Positions 55,538-64,000 of a stretch of DNA of 64,000 nucleotides are shown here, piece after piece; within the stretch, counting starts at the first letter, position 1, and each line of letters starts with the position of its first letter. The translations under genes and the position numbers were made by a program. This DNA comes from Mycobacteroides salmoniphilum (GTDB taxonomy: Bacteria > Actinomycetota > Actinomycetes > Mycobacteriales > Mycobacteriaceae): positions 2,294,001 through 2,358,000 of the forward strand of contig NZ_CP024633.1 of NCBI RefSeq assembly GCF_004924335.1, given 5' to 3'. The notes beneath the pieces are model-generated. The model saw only the letters and a list, made by a program, of their open reading frames with translations, was not told the DNA's origin and made no database searches.

Positions 55538-56322
55538 AGGTCGTGCTTTTCTGCGGCGGCTTCGGAATGCGCATGCGCAACGACGCCGGCGATGTGATTC
55601 CGAAGCCCCTCCAGATGGTCGGACCACGGCCGCTCATCTGGCACGTGATGAAATACTATGCGTACCACGGGCATAAAGAATTTATTCTGTGTCTGGGTTA
55701 CGGCGCCGAAGCCATCAAGGACTTCTTTCTCGGCTACAACGAGGCGCAGTCCAACGATTTCGTCTTGGCTGAAGGTCAGGTGCGGCTGTTGAAATCGGAT
55801 ATCGCGGATTGGACGATTACGTTCGCCGACACCGGCGCCGAATCGCCTATCGGTGAACGGCTTCGACGCGTCCGCCACCACCTCGGCGACGATCGCTACT
55901 TCCTTGCCAACTACGCCGACGTTCTCACCAACGCTCCCCTTGATGATCTGGTGGCCAAGTTCCAGGATTCCGGAGCCGCCGCGTCCATGCTGCTGGTTCC
56001 GCCGCAATCTTCCTTCCACACCGTGGATGTGAACGAGGGCGGATCCATCACCGATATCACCGCCGTCTCCAAGCTCGACATGTGGGAGAACGGCGGCTAC
56101 TTCGTGCTGTCCCAAGATGTCTTCGACTATCTGCCCGCGGGCGGCGACCTGGTCGAGGATGCCTGCGGGTCGCTGGCCAAAGAGGGCAGGATGTTCGGCT
56201 ACAAGTTCAGCGGGTTCTGGAAGCCGGCCGACACCTTCAAGGAACGTGCCGAGCTCGACGAGGGTTATCGCAAGGGCGTGCGCCCGTGGATGGTCTGGGA
56301 GCAGGAGCCCGCCACCACGTGA
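55534..56322 (+). CDS. Sugar-1-phosphate nucleotidyltransferase (RfbF-like)
   Basis: A 262-aa enzyme with CGGFGMRMRNDAGDVIPKPLQMVG at the N-terminus (the GGxGxR...KP site), WHVMKYYAYHGHKEFILCLGY, and FLANYADVL as the metal-binding Asp region. This is closest to glucose-1-phosphate cytidylyltransferases, so it would supply an NDP-sugar, possibly CDP-linked. Overlaps by 4 bp with the genes on both sides. Confidence 0.9.
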   Translation: MKVVLFCGGFGMRMRNDAGDVIPKPLQMVGPRPLIWHVMKYYAYHGHKEFILCLGYGAEAIKDFFLGYNEAQSNDFVLAEGQVRLLKSDIADWTITFADTGAESPIGERLRRVRHHLGDDRYFLANYADVLTNAPLDDLVAKFQDSGAAASMLLVPPQSSFHTVDVNEGGSITDITAVSKLDMWENGGYFVLSQDVFDYLPAGGDLVEDACGSLAKEGRMFGYKFSGFWKPADTFKERAELDEGYRKGVRPWMVWEQEPATT

Positions 56323-56972
56323 TTGAACTCAGCACCGGATCTGTCGATGAAATCGCGCTCCTGGCAGCGCATTGCGACGATATCGCGATCGGTATGGGCG
56401 GCACGCTGCTGACCATGGCCACCCGCCGGCCCGGCTTACGGGTGCGGGCCCTCGCGCTGACCGGCGGCGGAACCGAGCGGGAGTCCGAGGAGCGGGCCGC
56501 GTTGGCGGCACTGTGTCCCGGCGCGGAAGTGACCATCGACGTGCTCGACTTTCCGGATGGGCGCGGCCCCGCGCATTGGAACCAGATCAAGGATGCCCTG
56601 ACCGCCTTTCGCCGTAAGTCCGCGGCCTCGGTGGTCTTTGCTCCGCAGCGCCACGACGCCCATCAGGACCACCGGCTGCTGGCGACCCTGGCACCCACCG
56701 AATTTCGGGATCATCTGATCCTCGGCTACGAGATCATCAAGTGGGAGACGGACACCCCGACACCGACCGTGTTTCAGCCGCTCAGCGATGAGATCGCCCG
56801 CAGCAAGGCTGATCTCATCTACACGCACTATCCGTCGCAGCGACCGCATGATTGGTTTGACCACGAGACATTTCTCGCGTTGGCACGAGTGCGCGGTGTG
56901 CAGTGCCGCCACCGGTACGCCGAAGCGTTTGTACTGGAGAAAGCCACGATCTCTATAGGAGCAGCGCAGTGA
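56319..56972 (+). CDS. PIG-L/LmbE-family deacetylase
   Basis: A 217-aa zinc hydrolase. AHCDDIAIGMGGTL holds the AHxDD metal site (usually AHPDDE, here Cys and Ile replace Pro and Glu), and the second site is HDAHQDHR. The family removes N-acetyl groups from amino sugars. It is placed between the nucleotidyltransferase and epimerase with GTGA overlaps, pointing to an N-acyl amino sugar intermediate. Glu to Ile at the AHPDDE glutamate may weaken classic catalysis. Confidence 0.85.
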   Translation: MIELSTGSVDEIALLAAHCDDIAIGMGGTLLTMATRRPGLRVRALALTGGGTERESEERAALAALCPGAEVTIDVLDFPDGRGPAHWNQIKDALTAFRRKSAASVVFAPQRHDAHQDHRLLATLAPTEFRDHLILGYEIIKWETDTPTPTVFQPLSDEIARSKADLIYTHYPSQRPHDWFDHETFLALARVRGVQCRHRYAEAFVLEKATISIGAAQ

Positions 56973-57994
56973 AGGTTCTCATCACCGGCCATCAGGGCTA
57001 TCTCGGTACCGTGATGTCGCAGATGGCCGCCGAGGCCGGTCACGAGGTGGTTGGTCTGGATTCGGGGCTATTCGCCGATTGTGTGCTGGGCCCGGCGCTC
57101 GTGGAACCGCCGTCCATTGCGGTCGACCTTCGTGATGTCACGGTCGATCAGCTGGCCGGCTTCGATGCGGTGATTCACTTGGCAGCGCTCTCGAACGATC
57201 CGCTCGGCGCGCTGGCGCCGGACCTTACCTACGACATCAACCATCACGCGTCGGTGCGGCTGGCGCAGCTGGCCAAGGACGCCGGAGTGGGCCGCTACCT
57301 CTACGCCTCGACGTGTTCGGTGTACGGGTCGGCGGGCGATGATCTGGTCACCGAGAACGCTCCCCTGAAACCCTTGACTCCGTACGCGGAAAGCAAGGTT
57401 CGCGTCGAGGACGATGTCGCGGCGATCGCCGACTCTGGTTTCTCCCCGGTGTTCCTGCGCAACGCCACAGCATTCGGATACTCACCCAGGCTTCGCGCCG
57501 ATATCGTGCTGAACAACCTCGTCGGCAACGCCGTTATCACCGGTGAGGTCCGGGTACTCTCGGACGGAACACCCTGGCGCCCTTTGGTACACGCCCGCGA
57601 CATCGGCTCCGCGTTCCTCGAGTGCCTCACGGCACCTCAGGACGTGATTCACTGCGCGGCGTTCAACGTCGGCACCGAGGAGAACAACCAGACGGTCGCA
57701 CAGATCGCGGAGGCGGCCGTCTCCGCCGTACCCAACTCGACCCTGACCATCACGGGCGAGACGGGCGCAGATCCTCGCTCCTATCGCGTCGACTTCTCCG
57801 CGATCCGAGCCGCACTGCCCGGTTACCACGCGCAATGGTCGATCGAGGCGGGCGCCAAAGAGCTCTACGAGCAGTGCGTGGCCGGCAACCTCACCGAATC
57901 GATGTTCCGCCAGTCCTTCACGCGACTCGCCCACCTGAAGAGTCTGCGTGAATCGGGAGCAGTTGACGACACGCTGCGACCGGTCACCCGGTGA
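56969..57994 (+). CDS. NAD-dependent epimerase/dehydratase (extended SDR)
   Basis: A 341-aa extended SDR: Rossmann start VLITGHQGYLGTVMSQMA, VIHLAALSNDPLGA, substrate Ser/Thr region ASTCSVYG and catalytic YAESK. LVHARDIGSAFLECL is the second family block. It should epimerise, reduce or dehydrate the NDP-sugar made by the gene before last. GTG start overlaps the PIG-L stop. Last gene of the plus-strand operon. Confidence 0.9.
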   Translation: MKVLITGHQGYLGTVMSQMAAEAGHEVVGLDSGLFADCVLGPALVEPPSIAVDLRDVTVDQLAGFDAVIHLAALSNDPLGALAPDLTYDINHHASVRLAQLAKDAGVGRYLYASTCSVYGSAGDDLVTENAPLKPLTPYAESKVRVEDDVAAIADSGFSPVFLRNATAFGYSPRLRADIVLNNLVGNAVITGEVRVLSDGTPWRPLVHARDIGSAFLECLTAPQDVIHCAAFNVGTEENNQTVAQIAEAAVSAVPNSTLTITGETGADPRSYRVDFSAIRAALPGYHAQWSIEAGAKELYEQCVAGNLTESMFRQSFTRLAHLKSLRESGAVDDTLRPVTR

Positions 57995-57999
57995 GCCGG

Positions 58000-58557
58000 T
58001 CAGCTTCCGGTCAACGCGGCCCAACTGCCGGCGGCAGCATCCTTGGCGCTGATGACGGTGACCGGAAGTGGCCAGTCGATGCCGAGCTGGGGATCGTCAT
58101 GGGCGACCGAGACATCCTCGGCGGGGTCGTGCGGCCGGTCGATGCGATAACAGAGGTCGGCCCACTCTGTCAGCGCTTGATGGCCATGCAGTACGCCGGC
58201 CGGGACGAATAGGTGTTTGAAGGTGGAATCGTCGAGAGTGAAGCTCTGCCAACGTCCGAAGGTCGGTGACGGGTGTCGCGCGTCGACCAGCACATCGAAG
58301 ACGGCGCCGCGCGCACAGCGGATGAGCTTGCTTTCCCCCTTGCCGGAACGTCCGTGTAGACCACGTAATACGCCCTGGCGTGAACGTGATTGGGAGTCCT
58401 GCAGAAAGTCGGCGGCCCGCGTTGCCGCACCGGCAGCAAGCTGGTACTCGTCGAAAGTCGTGGCGTCGAATGTCCGGGTGAAGAACCCACGATCGTCCTG
58501 GTATGGCGTGGGCTCCATCAGCAGTACGCCGTCGATTTCGGTGGTGTGGATACGCAC
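58000..58557 (-). CDS. dTDP-4-keto-6-deoxysugar 3,5-epimerase-like protein (RmlC family)
   Basis: A 185-aa cupin. DDRGFFTRTFD, QGVLRGLHGRSGKGESKLIRCARGAVFDVLVD (with the RGLH site), HLFVPAGVLHGHQAL and CYRID (Tyr) follow the RmlC order. Lacks the YQ after RGLH of true RmlC, so it may act only as a 3- or 5-epimerase. Convergent with the epimerase gene (5 bp apart), divergent from the next methyltransferase. Confidence 0.85.
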   Translation of the reverse strand: MRIHTTEIDGVLLMEPTPYQDDRGFFTRTFDATTFDEYQLAAGAATRAADFLQDSQSRSRQGVLRGLHGRSGKGESKLIRCARGAVFDVLVDARHPSPTFGRWQSFTLDDSTFKHLFVPAGVLHGHQALTEWADLCYRIDRPHDPAEDVSVAHDDPQLGIDWPLPVTVISAKDAAAGSWAALTGS

Positions 58558-58590
58558 TCCGCCATACTGCCGTACTGCGGAAAGATTGTG

Positions 58591-59676
58591 GTGCCAACGG
58601 TGATCAGGTGTCGTTATTGCCGCGGCCAGGCGCTGCACCGGGTGTTGGACCTGGGAGCCGTACCCGCCGCTGATTACTTCCCCTCCGCTTCCAGCGCACC
58701 CACGAAGGACGCTCTACATCCGCTGGCCATGGTGCTGTGCACGGACTGCGCGCTCGCGCAGCTCGAGATCGACGATACCGACACCGAGGAGCCGCGGGCC
58801 GTGGAGCCGCAAGCCCTGCGGGACCAGGCTGCCGACGCGGTTGGCCGAGCGGAAGCCGCCGGGCTCCTCACGGGACGCACCGTGTACGAGTTCACCAGCC
58901 CTCACGGTGGCAGCTGGCTGAACCTCCTTGTTCCCAAAGGATTTGAGATCGCAGCTACTGAGCCCGCAGATCTGGTGCTGGACAGCTTCGGCATGATGCA
59001 CGACCGGGATCAGGCCGATGCGATCGGTATGCGCGCCCGCCGCACCAGCGCCGAGGGTGTTTTGCTTCTTCAATTCCATTCGATAGCGACCATCTTGAGG
59101 TCGGGCCAGTGGAACTCGCTGCGGCACGGACATTTTGCGTACTACTCCCTGACCGTGCTGCGCCGAATGCTCGCCGACGTGGGTATGTCCGTGGTGGCGG
59201 TATGGGAGTTCGACTTGTACGGCGGCACCCTGCTGGTGGCGGCGCGGCATGGTGAGCATCCCGCTCCGCCTTCCGTGGAGCAGGTCCTGGCCCGGGAGAA
59301 GGCGCACGGCGCTGAGAATTCGGGCGGCTTTGTCCGGCTGCAGCACGAGGTGGACGAGCAGGTGCAGCGCCTCACCCACTGGCTTGACGAACGGCGTGCG
59401 TCCGGACAGACGGTGTATGCGTATGGGGCACCGTCCCGGGCGGTGGCGCTGTTTCACCGGGCAGGATTGACGACGAAATCGGTAGTGGCGGTCGCCGATG
59501 CGTCTGTAGCCAAACAGGGGCGACGTATGCCCGGAACCGATATTCCGATCGTGTCCCCCGCCGATCTGGTGGCTGCCGATCCAGCCCACGTGCTGCTGAC
59601 CCTGCCGGATCTGTATGCAGAAGTGCGCCTGCGCTTTCCGGAGCTGGAGGGCCGTTGGATGACCGGGCTGTGTTAA
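58591..59676 (+). CDS. Methyltransferase-like protein with degenerate SAM motif
   Basis: A 361-aa relative of the gene at 54275: the zinc N-terminus (CRYCRGQ...LCTDCAL) and C-terminal Methyltransf_14 (YAYGAPSRAVALFHRAGL; ADASVAKQGRRMPG) are kept. The SAM motif, EVASNDGYLL in the paralogue, reads VYEFTSPHGGSWLNLL and the domain is ~60 residues shorter. HGHFAYYSL replaces YHEHFQYY. It may have altered chemistry or be a scaffold. GTG 58591 with GGAAAG upstream; GTG at 58588 or 58600 also possible. Confidence 0.75.
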   Translation: MPTVIRCRYCRGQALHRVLDLGAVPAADYFPSASSAPTKDALHPLAMVLCTDCALAQLEIDDTDTEEPRAVEPQALRDQAADAVGRAEAAGLLTGRTVYEFTSPHGGSWLNLLVPKGFEIAATEPADLVLDSFGMMHDRDQADAIGMRARRTSAEGVLLLQFHSIATILRSGQWNSLRHGHFAYYSLTVLRRMLADVGMSVVAVWEFDLYGGTLLVAARHGEHPAPPSVEQVLAREKAHGAENSGGFVRLQHEVDEQVQRLTHWLDERRASGQTVYAYGAPSRAVALFHRAGLTTKSVVAVADASVAKQGRRMPGTDIPIVSPADLVAADPAHVLLTLPDLYAEVRLRFPELEGRWMTGLC

Positions 59677-60707
59677 CGCAGTAACGCGGTCGCGAGCGCC
59701 GGACTGAACTGTCCCCCGGGTGCGTCGGGGGCGGCGCCACAGGGGCCGTTCGAGCTGCCCGGCGCGAGAATCCAGAGGTTCATGTCCAGACCGTCGGGGC
59801 GCCCCAGCACCGCGGGCGGTGTCCCGAGGATGCGGCCTGCCGGGTTGCACCAGTCAAAATTCCAGTCCGGGTTGCCATTCTGCGAGGTGTCGACGACATA
59901 GCGTGGATCGGGGACACCGAACCACTGTTGCAATGCCGCTCTGATGCGTTGCGCGTACGCGGTGATCTCGAAGGTCGGCGCGAACGATGAGACGTTGACG
60001 GAGTACCCCACGCGATCGGAGATCCCGACCTTGGCGAGCAGGGCCGCCATCCGCTCCGGAGTCACCGAACCCGATGAGGTTCCTGCGTCGACGTAGACGC
60101 GCGTGTTGGGATTCCGCGCCGAGAAGGTGGCCACCACATACCGGAGGGAATCGATTCGATCGCTAAAATCAGTGCCCTCCAGGGATTGCCGATCCGCGAA
60201 CCACAGGGCGTCGGGCTCGACGATCAGCACCAGCCGGGCGTCCGTCACGAGCGCGGATACTCGGTCGACCCAGGCTCGGTATACCTGGGGCGTGACCGCG
60301 TGGTGAGGCCCCGAGAAGCCGTCATCACGATCCGGAATGTTGTACAGCACCAATTGTGCGGTGCCGCCGGTATCTCGTGCCCGCGTCACGATGTCGCCGA
60401 TGTTTCGGCTGTCGTCCTCGTCATTGCCGGTGGCCCACATCGCAATCGGGTACCGCGCGATGCGATCCCGGATTGCCGCCGCCCGCGCGTCACCGGGGTG
60501 GTCGCGTACCCACCACTGCACGTCGAGAGCGTTGGGCACCAGCGGACCCGTATCGAGCCGGCGTGCCGCCGTGTCTGCCGCATCGCGATTCTCGAACTTG
60601 CTGGAGTCGCGTGTCAGCACCACCGCAGCTATCAGAATCAACACGGTGAGCGCCGCCGCGCACAGCCACTCTGGACGGCGGCGTCGCACTACTGCCTCAC
60701 CGGTCAC
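59673..60707 (-). CDS. Membrane-anchored glycoside hydrolase family 6 (beta-1,4-glucanase)
   Basis: A 344-aa protein: N-terminal membrane helix (LCAAALTVLILIAAVVL), then a GH6 barrel with YPIAMWATG, catalytic acid region YNIPDRDDGFSGP, VLIVEPDALW and DTSQNGN...WCNPAGRILG. Similar to M. tuberculosis CelA1 (Rv0062) but tethered and without a CBM. It would cut beta-1,4-glucan outside the cell. GTG 60707 is the first start that leaves the anchor at the N-terminus. Overlaps the convergent methyltransferase gene by 4 bp. Confidence 0.9.
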   Translation of the reverse strand: MTGEAVVRRRRPEWLCAAALTVLILIAAVVLTRDSSKFENRDAADTAARRLDTGPLVPNALDVQWWVRDHPGDARAAAIRDRIARYPIAMWATGNDEDDSRNIGDIVTRARDTGGTAQLVLYNIPDRDDGFSGPHHAVTPQVYRAWVDRVSALVTDARLVLIVEPDALWFADRQSLEGTDFSDRIDSLRYVVATFSARNPNTRVYVDAGTSSGSVTPERMAALLAKVGISDRVGYSVNVSSFAPTFEITAYAQRIRAALQQWFGVPDPRYVVDTSQNGNPDWNFDWCNPAGRILGTPPAVLGRPDGLDMNLWILAPGSSNGPCGAAPDAPGGQFSPALATALLR

Positions 60708-60749
60708 AGCGGGGAACGATACAGACCTGTTGAGCTCTACACTTGGCCC

Positions 60750-61844
60750 GTGCCCCACACCGGTCCAGCGCCCGCGCCCGTGCGCGTCCTGGCCATCGGC
60801 CCGGCCCCGGCGAGTCCCGAGAGTCGCGGCGGCATGGCAACCGTCATGGCGCACATGGCGGCATTGACTGACCCCTCGGTGACGGTGCGGGTGGTGCCCA
60901 CCTATGTGGACGCCGCACGGTGGCGTTGGTTGTGGGTGGGCGTGCGCGGAATGATCGTGTCGTCATGGTTTGTCCTCACCGGGCACGTCGACGTTCTGCA
61001 CGTCCATCTCGGCCATGGCGGCAGTGTGGCCCGCAAAGCAATGCCCCTGTGGGCCGCGCGCCTCCGCGGCATACCGGCACTCATCCATGCCCACAGCTTC
61101 GACTTCGCCGGGTGGTACCGCGAGCAGCGAGGCGCGGTGCAACGTGGTGTGCGATGGGGATTACGCGCCGACCGGTGGATCATCCTGGGGCGTGACCTCG
61201 CCGATGAGTACACCGCGTGCCTGCAGCTCGACCCGTCACGGGTGTCCGTCCTGCGCAATCCGGTGCGCATCCCCGAACAGGCCGCGTCCACGTGCGGCGA
61301 CCGCTTGACGGCGGTAAGCCTGGGCAGGCTCGGTCACCGCAAGGGCACGTACGACGTCATCCGGGCGGCATCTGTACTGGCACCGGAGATTCGCGCAGCA
61401 CTGCACATCCACCTTGCCGGCGATGGCGAAGTGGAACAGGCGCGCACCGCCGTCGCATCGGCCGGTGTCGCGGACGTGATCACCGTGCACGGCTGGCTGG
61501 ATGCGGCGGCAGGCGCCGAATTGCTCAGTGGTGCGGACATCTTCGTGCTCCCCAGCTATGCCGAGGGGCTGCCCATGGCGCTGTTGGAGGCCATGGCCTC
61601 GGCGGTCGCGGTCATCACCTCACCGGTCGGATCGATTGCCGAGGTCGTACGCAACGGTGAGAACGGCCTGCTGGTGACTCCCGGCGATATCGATGCCCTG
61701 GCCAGGGCCCTCAGCCGGCTGACCACAGATCAGAAGGAGCGTCGCAGGCTGGGGGCCGCCGGGCGTGAGACGGTGCGTGGTCTCGATATCGCCGAGTGGG
61801 AGACGCAGCTAGTGCGGACGTGGAAGCTGCTCGCAGATCGCTAG
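60750..61844 (+). CDS. GT4-family glycosyltransferase
   Basis: A 364-aa GT-B enzyme: RVLAIGPAPASPESRGGMATVM at the N-terminus; C-terminal donor site LGRLGHRKGTYDVIRAA and LPSYAEGLPMALLEAMASAVAVITSPVGSIAEVV with the EX7E motif. Retaining transfer of a sugar from an NDP donor. GTG 60750; divergent from the GH6 gene. Its 3' end overlaps the convergent glycosyltransferase by 36 bp. Confidence 0.9.
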   Translation: MPHTGPAPAPVRVLAIGPAPASPESRGGMATVMAHMAALTDPSVTVRVVPTYVDAARWRWLWVGVRGMIVSSWFVLTGHVDVLHVHLGHGGSVARKAMPLWAARLRGIPALIHAHSFDFAGWYREQRGAVQRGVRWGLRADRWIILGRDLADEYTACLQLDPSRVSVLRNPVRIPEQAASTCGDRLTAVSLGRLGHRKGTYDVIRAASVLAPEIRAALHIHLAGDGEVEQARTAVASAGVADVITVHGWLDAAAGAELLSGADIFVLPSYAEGLPMALLEAMASAVAVITSPVGSIAEVVRNGENGLLVTPGDIDALARALSRLTTDQKERRRLGAAGRETVRGLDIAEWETQLVRTWKLLADR

Positions 61845-62843
61845 AAGCCTGGCCGCGGCGTGATGTGCGGCGAAGTTCTGCGCGTAATGCTCGTGTGCGG
61901 CTGCGCCGAGGCTCTCGGCGACGACGGGATCCGCATGGCGGTCGAACGCCGCGGTGAGACCGGCGGTGTCATCACGGCCCAATGCCGCCTCACCGGGCGG
62001 TTGGAACTCCGGCAATGCACCCTCGGTGGAGACGATGACGTTCACCCCCAGCTGCATGGAGAGCGTCTGCACCCCGCTCTGGGAGGCCTGCCGGTAGTGC
62101 ACAACCGAGGCCTTGGCTTCTGAAAGAGGTTGCAGCACATCGCTGTAGCTGTATGGGCCACGGATCCACCGGACTGATTCCGGCAGGGCGCGCGTGATGT
62201 CACCGTCCCCGATCAGCACCAGATGATCGCCGCGCCAGGCCGGGCCCGCGACATGGGCCTGCCACGCGCGCAGGATGAGGTCGACATTCTTGTACCCGTT
62301 GAGCCGGCCGATCAGGACGAAGTCCCGACGCCGGCTCGCGGGAACGAAGGCTGGCACACGCTGCGGATCGAGATCACTCGTAAGCGGAACCACCCCGACC
62401 GGCGATGAGGCGTCGGCGGTGATGTTCCGCGCCACATAGTCGCTGAACGCCACGCGATGAGCCGCGTTCGCCTCCCAGCGGCGAAACGCTCTGCGCCGCC
62501 ATCGCGACACCTCCTCGGAAGCGTCGTGCGGCCGATCGTCGTGGACAAGCAGCACGCGCGGCAGGCCCGCGCCGAACATCTGCCAACGGGGATCGCGGAC
62601 AAGCTCGGTGATCACCACATCGGGCCGGAAGGCCCGGACTCTCGGCACCGCGCGTACCCAGGATGCCCACCCGGCGGGATCCTTGAGCGAGGGCTCCAGC
62701 ACCAGCTCATAGTCCCGCGCCGGATCGGATTCCGGATGCTGATCGGAGGTCACCAACAGCACCGAAGCGCCCTGACTGCGCAGGGCCTCGGCGTGCACGC
62801 GCGCCAACGGGCGCATCCAGGGCGACAGCCAAAGGATTCGCAT
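61809..62843 (-). CDS. Glycosyltransferase (GT-B, GT4-like)
   Basis: A 344-aa GT-B protein: MRILWLSPWMRPLARVHAEAL at the start, FVLIGRLNGYKNVDLILRAWQAH as donor-domain entry and YSDVLQPLSEAKASVVHYRQASQSGVQTLSMQLGVNVIVS in place of the usual EX7E segment, with the first Glu replaced. Acceptor and donor unknown. Starts 6 bp after the upstream glycosyltransferase, so both are one operon. Confidence 0.82.
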   Translation of the reverse strand: MRILWLSPWMRPLARVHAEALRSQGASVLLVTSDQHPESDPARDYELVLEPSLKDPAGWASWVRAVPRVRAFRPDVVITELVRDPRWQMFGAGLPRVLLVHDDRPHDASEEVSRWRRRAFRRWEANAAHRVAFSDYVARNITADASSPVGVVPLTSDLDPQRVPAFVPASRRRDFVLIGRLNGYKNVDLILRAWQAHVAGPAWRGDHLVLIGDGDITRALPESVRWIRGPYSYSDVLQPLSEAKASVVHYRQASQSGVQTLSMQLGVNVIVSTEGALPEFQPPGEAALGRDDTAGLTAAFDRHADPVVAESLGAAAHEHYAQNFAAHHAAARLLAICEQLPRPH

Positions 62844-62849
62844 CTGGTC

Positions 62850-64000
62850 TCAGCCCTTGTGCACCGCGGTAAAGGCTTCCTCGTACGAGTCTGCCATCGT
62901 CTCGATCGTGTACAGATCGCGCATGCGGTCAAAGCCGTTGCGTCCCAGGGCTGTCAAACGTTCGGGCCCAGTCAGGACGTCCCTGAGCGCGGCGCGCCAC
63001 GACGGTACGTCGATGGGGTCGACGACCATGCCGCTGCCGTCGTCGAGCATGTCCGGGACCGAGCACACCGCGGAGCCGATGACCGGTACGGCGCGCGCCA
63101 TCGCTTCGAGGATCACCAGCGGAAAGGCCTCACTTCGGCTGGGCACGCAGAGCACATCGCAATCGGCCAGCGCATGCTCGGGTCCCGGAGACCAACCCCG
63201 CCAATGCACACGGTCGCGCACCGCCTCGGGAGTGAGTGCTTCCAGTCGTTGACGATCGGGTCCGTCTCCGAAGATGGAGAGCTGCCAATCATATTCGGCC
63301 AATCCGGCCAGCGCCTCCACCAGCAGGTGCGGATTCTTGTGCTCAACAATGCGGGACAACATCACGAAACGCAACGGGCCGTCCGGTGTCCTGCGCTCGG
63401 GTGCGTCACCGGGAAGGTCGCGGCGGCGGACAACCCCATTGGGGGCGGTGAAGAAACGTGTACCCACCCGCTGATGTGCCGACACCTCTTCCCAGTGTCT
63501 GCGCGACAGTGCGATAAAGCCATCGGACCGGCTCATCGCCGCCGCGAGTGGCACCGAGTATGTGCCGGTCTTCAGCTCGGGCGGGATATGAGCCGCCACA
63601 AGCCACTTGCGATGCCGTCCCGCCGCGCGCCATAGCGTCGCGGATCCGGTCTCCGTGTTGGTGTCTCCCGACACCAGGATCGCGGGTCCGGGGGCAGTCT
63701 CAAAGGTGGGACACCACCAGGGCTGGCGCACCACACGCACAGTCGGCGGGATCTCGGCCACCAACGGACCGAGTCGCTGCATGCACGCGATGGTTACGGA
63801 GTAGCCACGCCGGTCCAATTCGGTGGCCAGCAATACGTGCTGGCGTTCGGCTCCCCCGTACACCAGCCGATTCGTGGTCAGAATTACCGATGGGCGTCCC
63901 CCGCTGGCGCTGATCCGCGTCGTGCGCGCGCGACGGGCACCGGGCTGCACCCGGTCCAGCATGGATGTCCCGGCCAGGTAGAGATCGGCCGTCCGCACAC
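62850..64000 (-). CDS. GT4-family glycosyltransferase (start possibly outside window)
   Basis: At least 382 codons of a GT-B enzyme: VILTTNRLVYGGAERQHVLLATEL (donor-fold glycine loop), FVMLSRIVEHKNPHLLVEAL, and CVPSRSEAFPLVILEAMARAVPVIGSAV with EX7E. A GTG lies at 63998, but the frame is open to the window edge and a longer N-terminus is possible. First visible gene of a two-glycosyltransferase operon. Confidence 0.85.
   Translation of the reverse strand, partial: VRTADLYLAGTSMLDRVQPGARRARTTRISASGGRPSVILTTNRLVYGGAERQHVLLATELDRRGYSVTIACMQRLGPLVAEIPPTVRVVRQPWWCPTFETAPGPAILVSGDTNTETGSATLWRAAGRHRKWLVAAHIPPELKTGTYSVPLAAAMSRSDGFIALSRRHWEEVSAHQRVGTRFFTAPNGVVRRRDLPGDAPERRTPDGPLRFVMLSRIVEHKNPHLLVEALAGLAEYDWQLSIFGDGPDRQRLEALTPEAVRDRVHWRGWSPGPEHALADCDVLCVPSRSEAFPLVILEAMARAVPVIGSAVCSVPDMLDDGSGMVVDPIDVPSWRAALRDVLTGPERLTALGRNGFDRMRDLYTIETMADSYEEAFTAVHKG

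Overview
The window looks like chromosome of a rapidly growing, high-GC mycobacterium. Support comes from a complete dormancy set (DevR/DevS, universal stress proteins, Acg-type nitroreductase, Rv1733c-like and Rv2004c-like proteins), a 13E12/DUF222 HNH gene, the order thiolase / OB-fold protein / polA / pdtaR as in M. tuberculosis Rv1626-Rv1629, and mycobacterial secreted families (haem-binding MHB, LGFP lipoprotein, Rv1987-like CBM2). A Mycobacteroides abscessus/chelonae-type genome is my best guess; that is inference from gene content, not a database match.

Region 1 (1-17.5 kb) is accessory: a divergent arsR / CadI-like pair, scattered housekeeping and secreted genes (FKBP lipoprotein, Mop protein, diguanylate cyclase, cspA with a clear terminator, CBM2 protein, haem-binding protein, LGFP lipoprotein), then a patchwork with a stand-alone trpF, YaeQ, an acetyltransferase and several decayed genes. 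Remnants of an amine oxidase, an SDR/epimerase, an aldo/keto reductase and a FAD dehydrogenase are visible. A 29-bp perfect direct repeat brackets one gene between two of these remnants.

Region 2 (17.5-37 kb) is a dormancy (DosR-type) island. The two-component genes devR and devS sit at the end of a translationally coupled operon usp-xfp-devR-devS, so the hypoxia regulator is transcribed behind a phosphoketolase. Around it are an Rv2004c-like kinase/ATPase, a MgtA-type P-type ATPase, a VIT-type metal carrier, a SulP transporter, an Acg nitroreductase, a Zn alcohol dehydrogenase, an Rv1733c-like membrane protein, four full universal stress proteins and one C-terminal USP fragment. Five GGGAC-type DevR-box candidates lie in the divergent promoters.

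Region 3 (37-54 kb) is mostly core: 13E12 gene, FAD hydroxylase, polA, an hxlR/SDR divergent pair, OB-fold/thiolase pair, a complete livJHMGF branched-chain amino-acid ABC transporter, pdtaR, an unusual short-variable-arm tRNA-Leu(CAA), and small secreted proteins.

Region 4 (54-64 kb) is a nucleotide-sugar and glycan cluster: a coupled operon of C-methyltransferase, sugar-1-phosphate nucleotidyltransferase, PIG-L deacetylase and NAD-dependent epimerase; then a 3,5-epimerase-like protein, a second methyltransferase-like protein, a membrane-anchored GH6 glucanase and three GT4-type glycosyltransferases. Together they suggest assembly of a modified, probably C-methylated, sugar into a surface glycan whose structure I cannot name.
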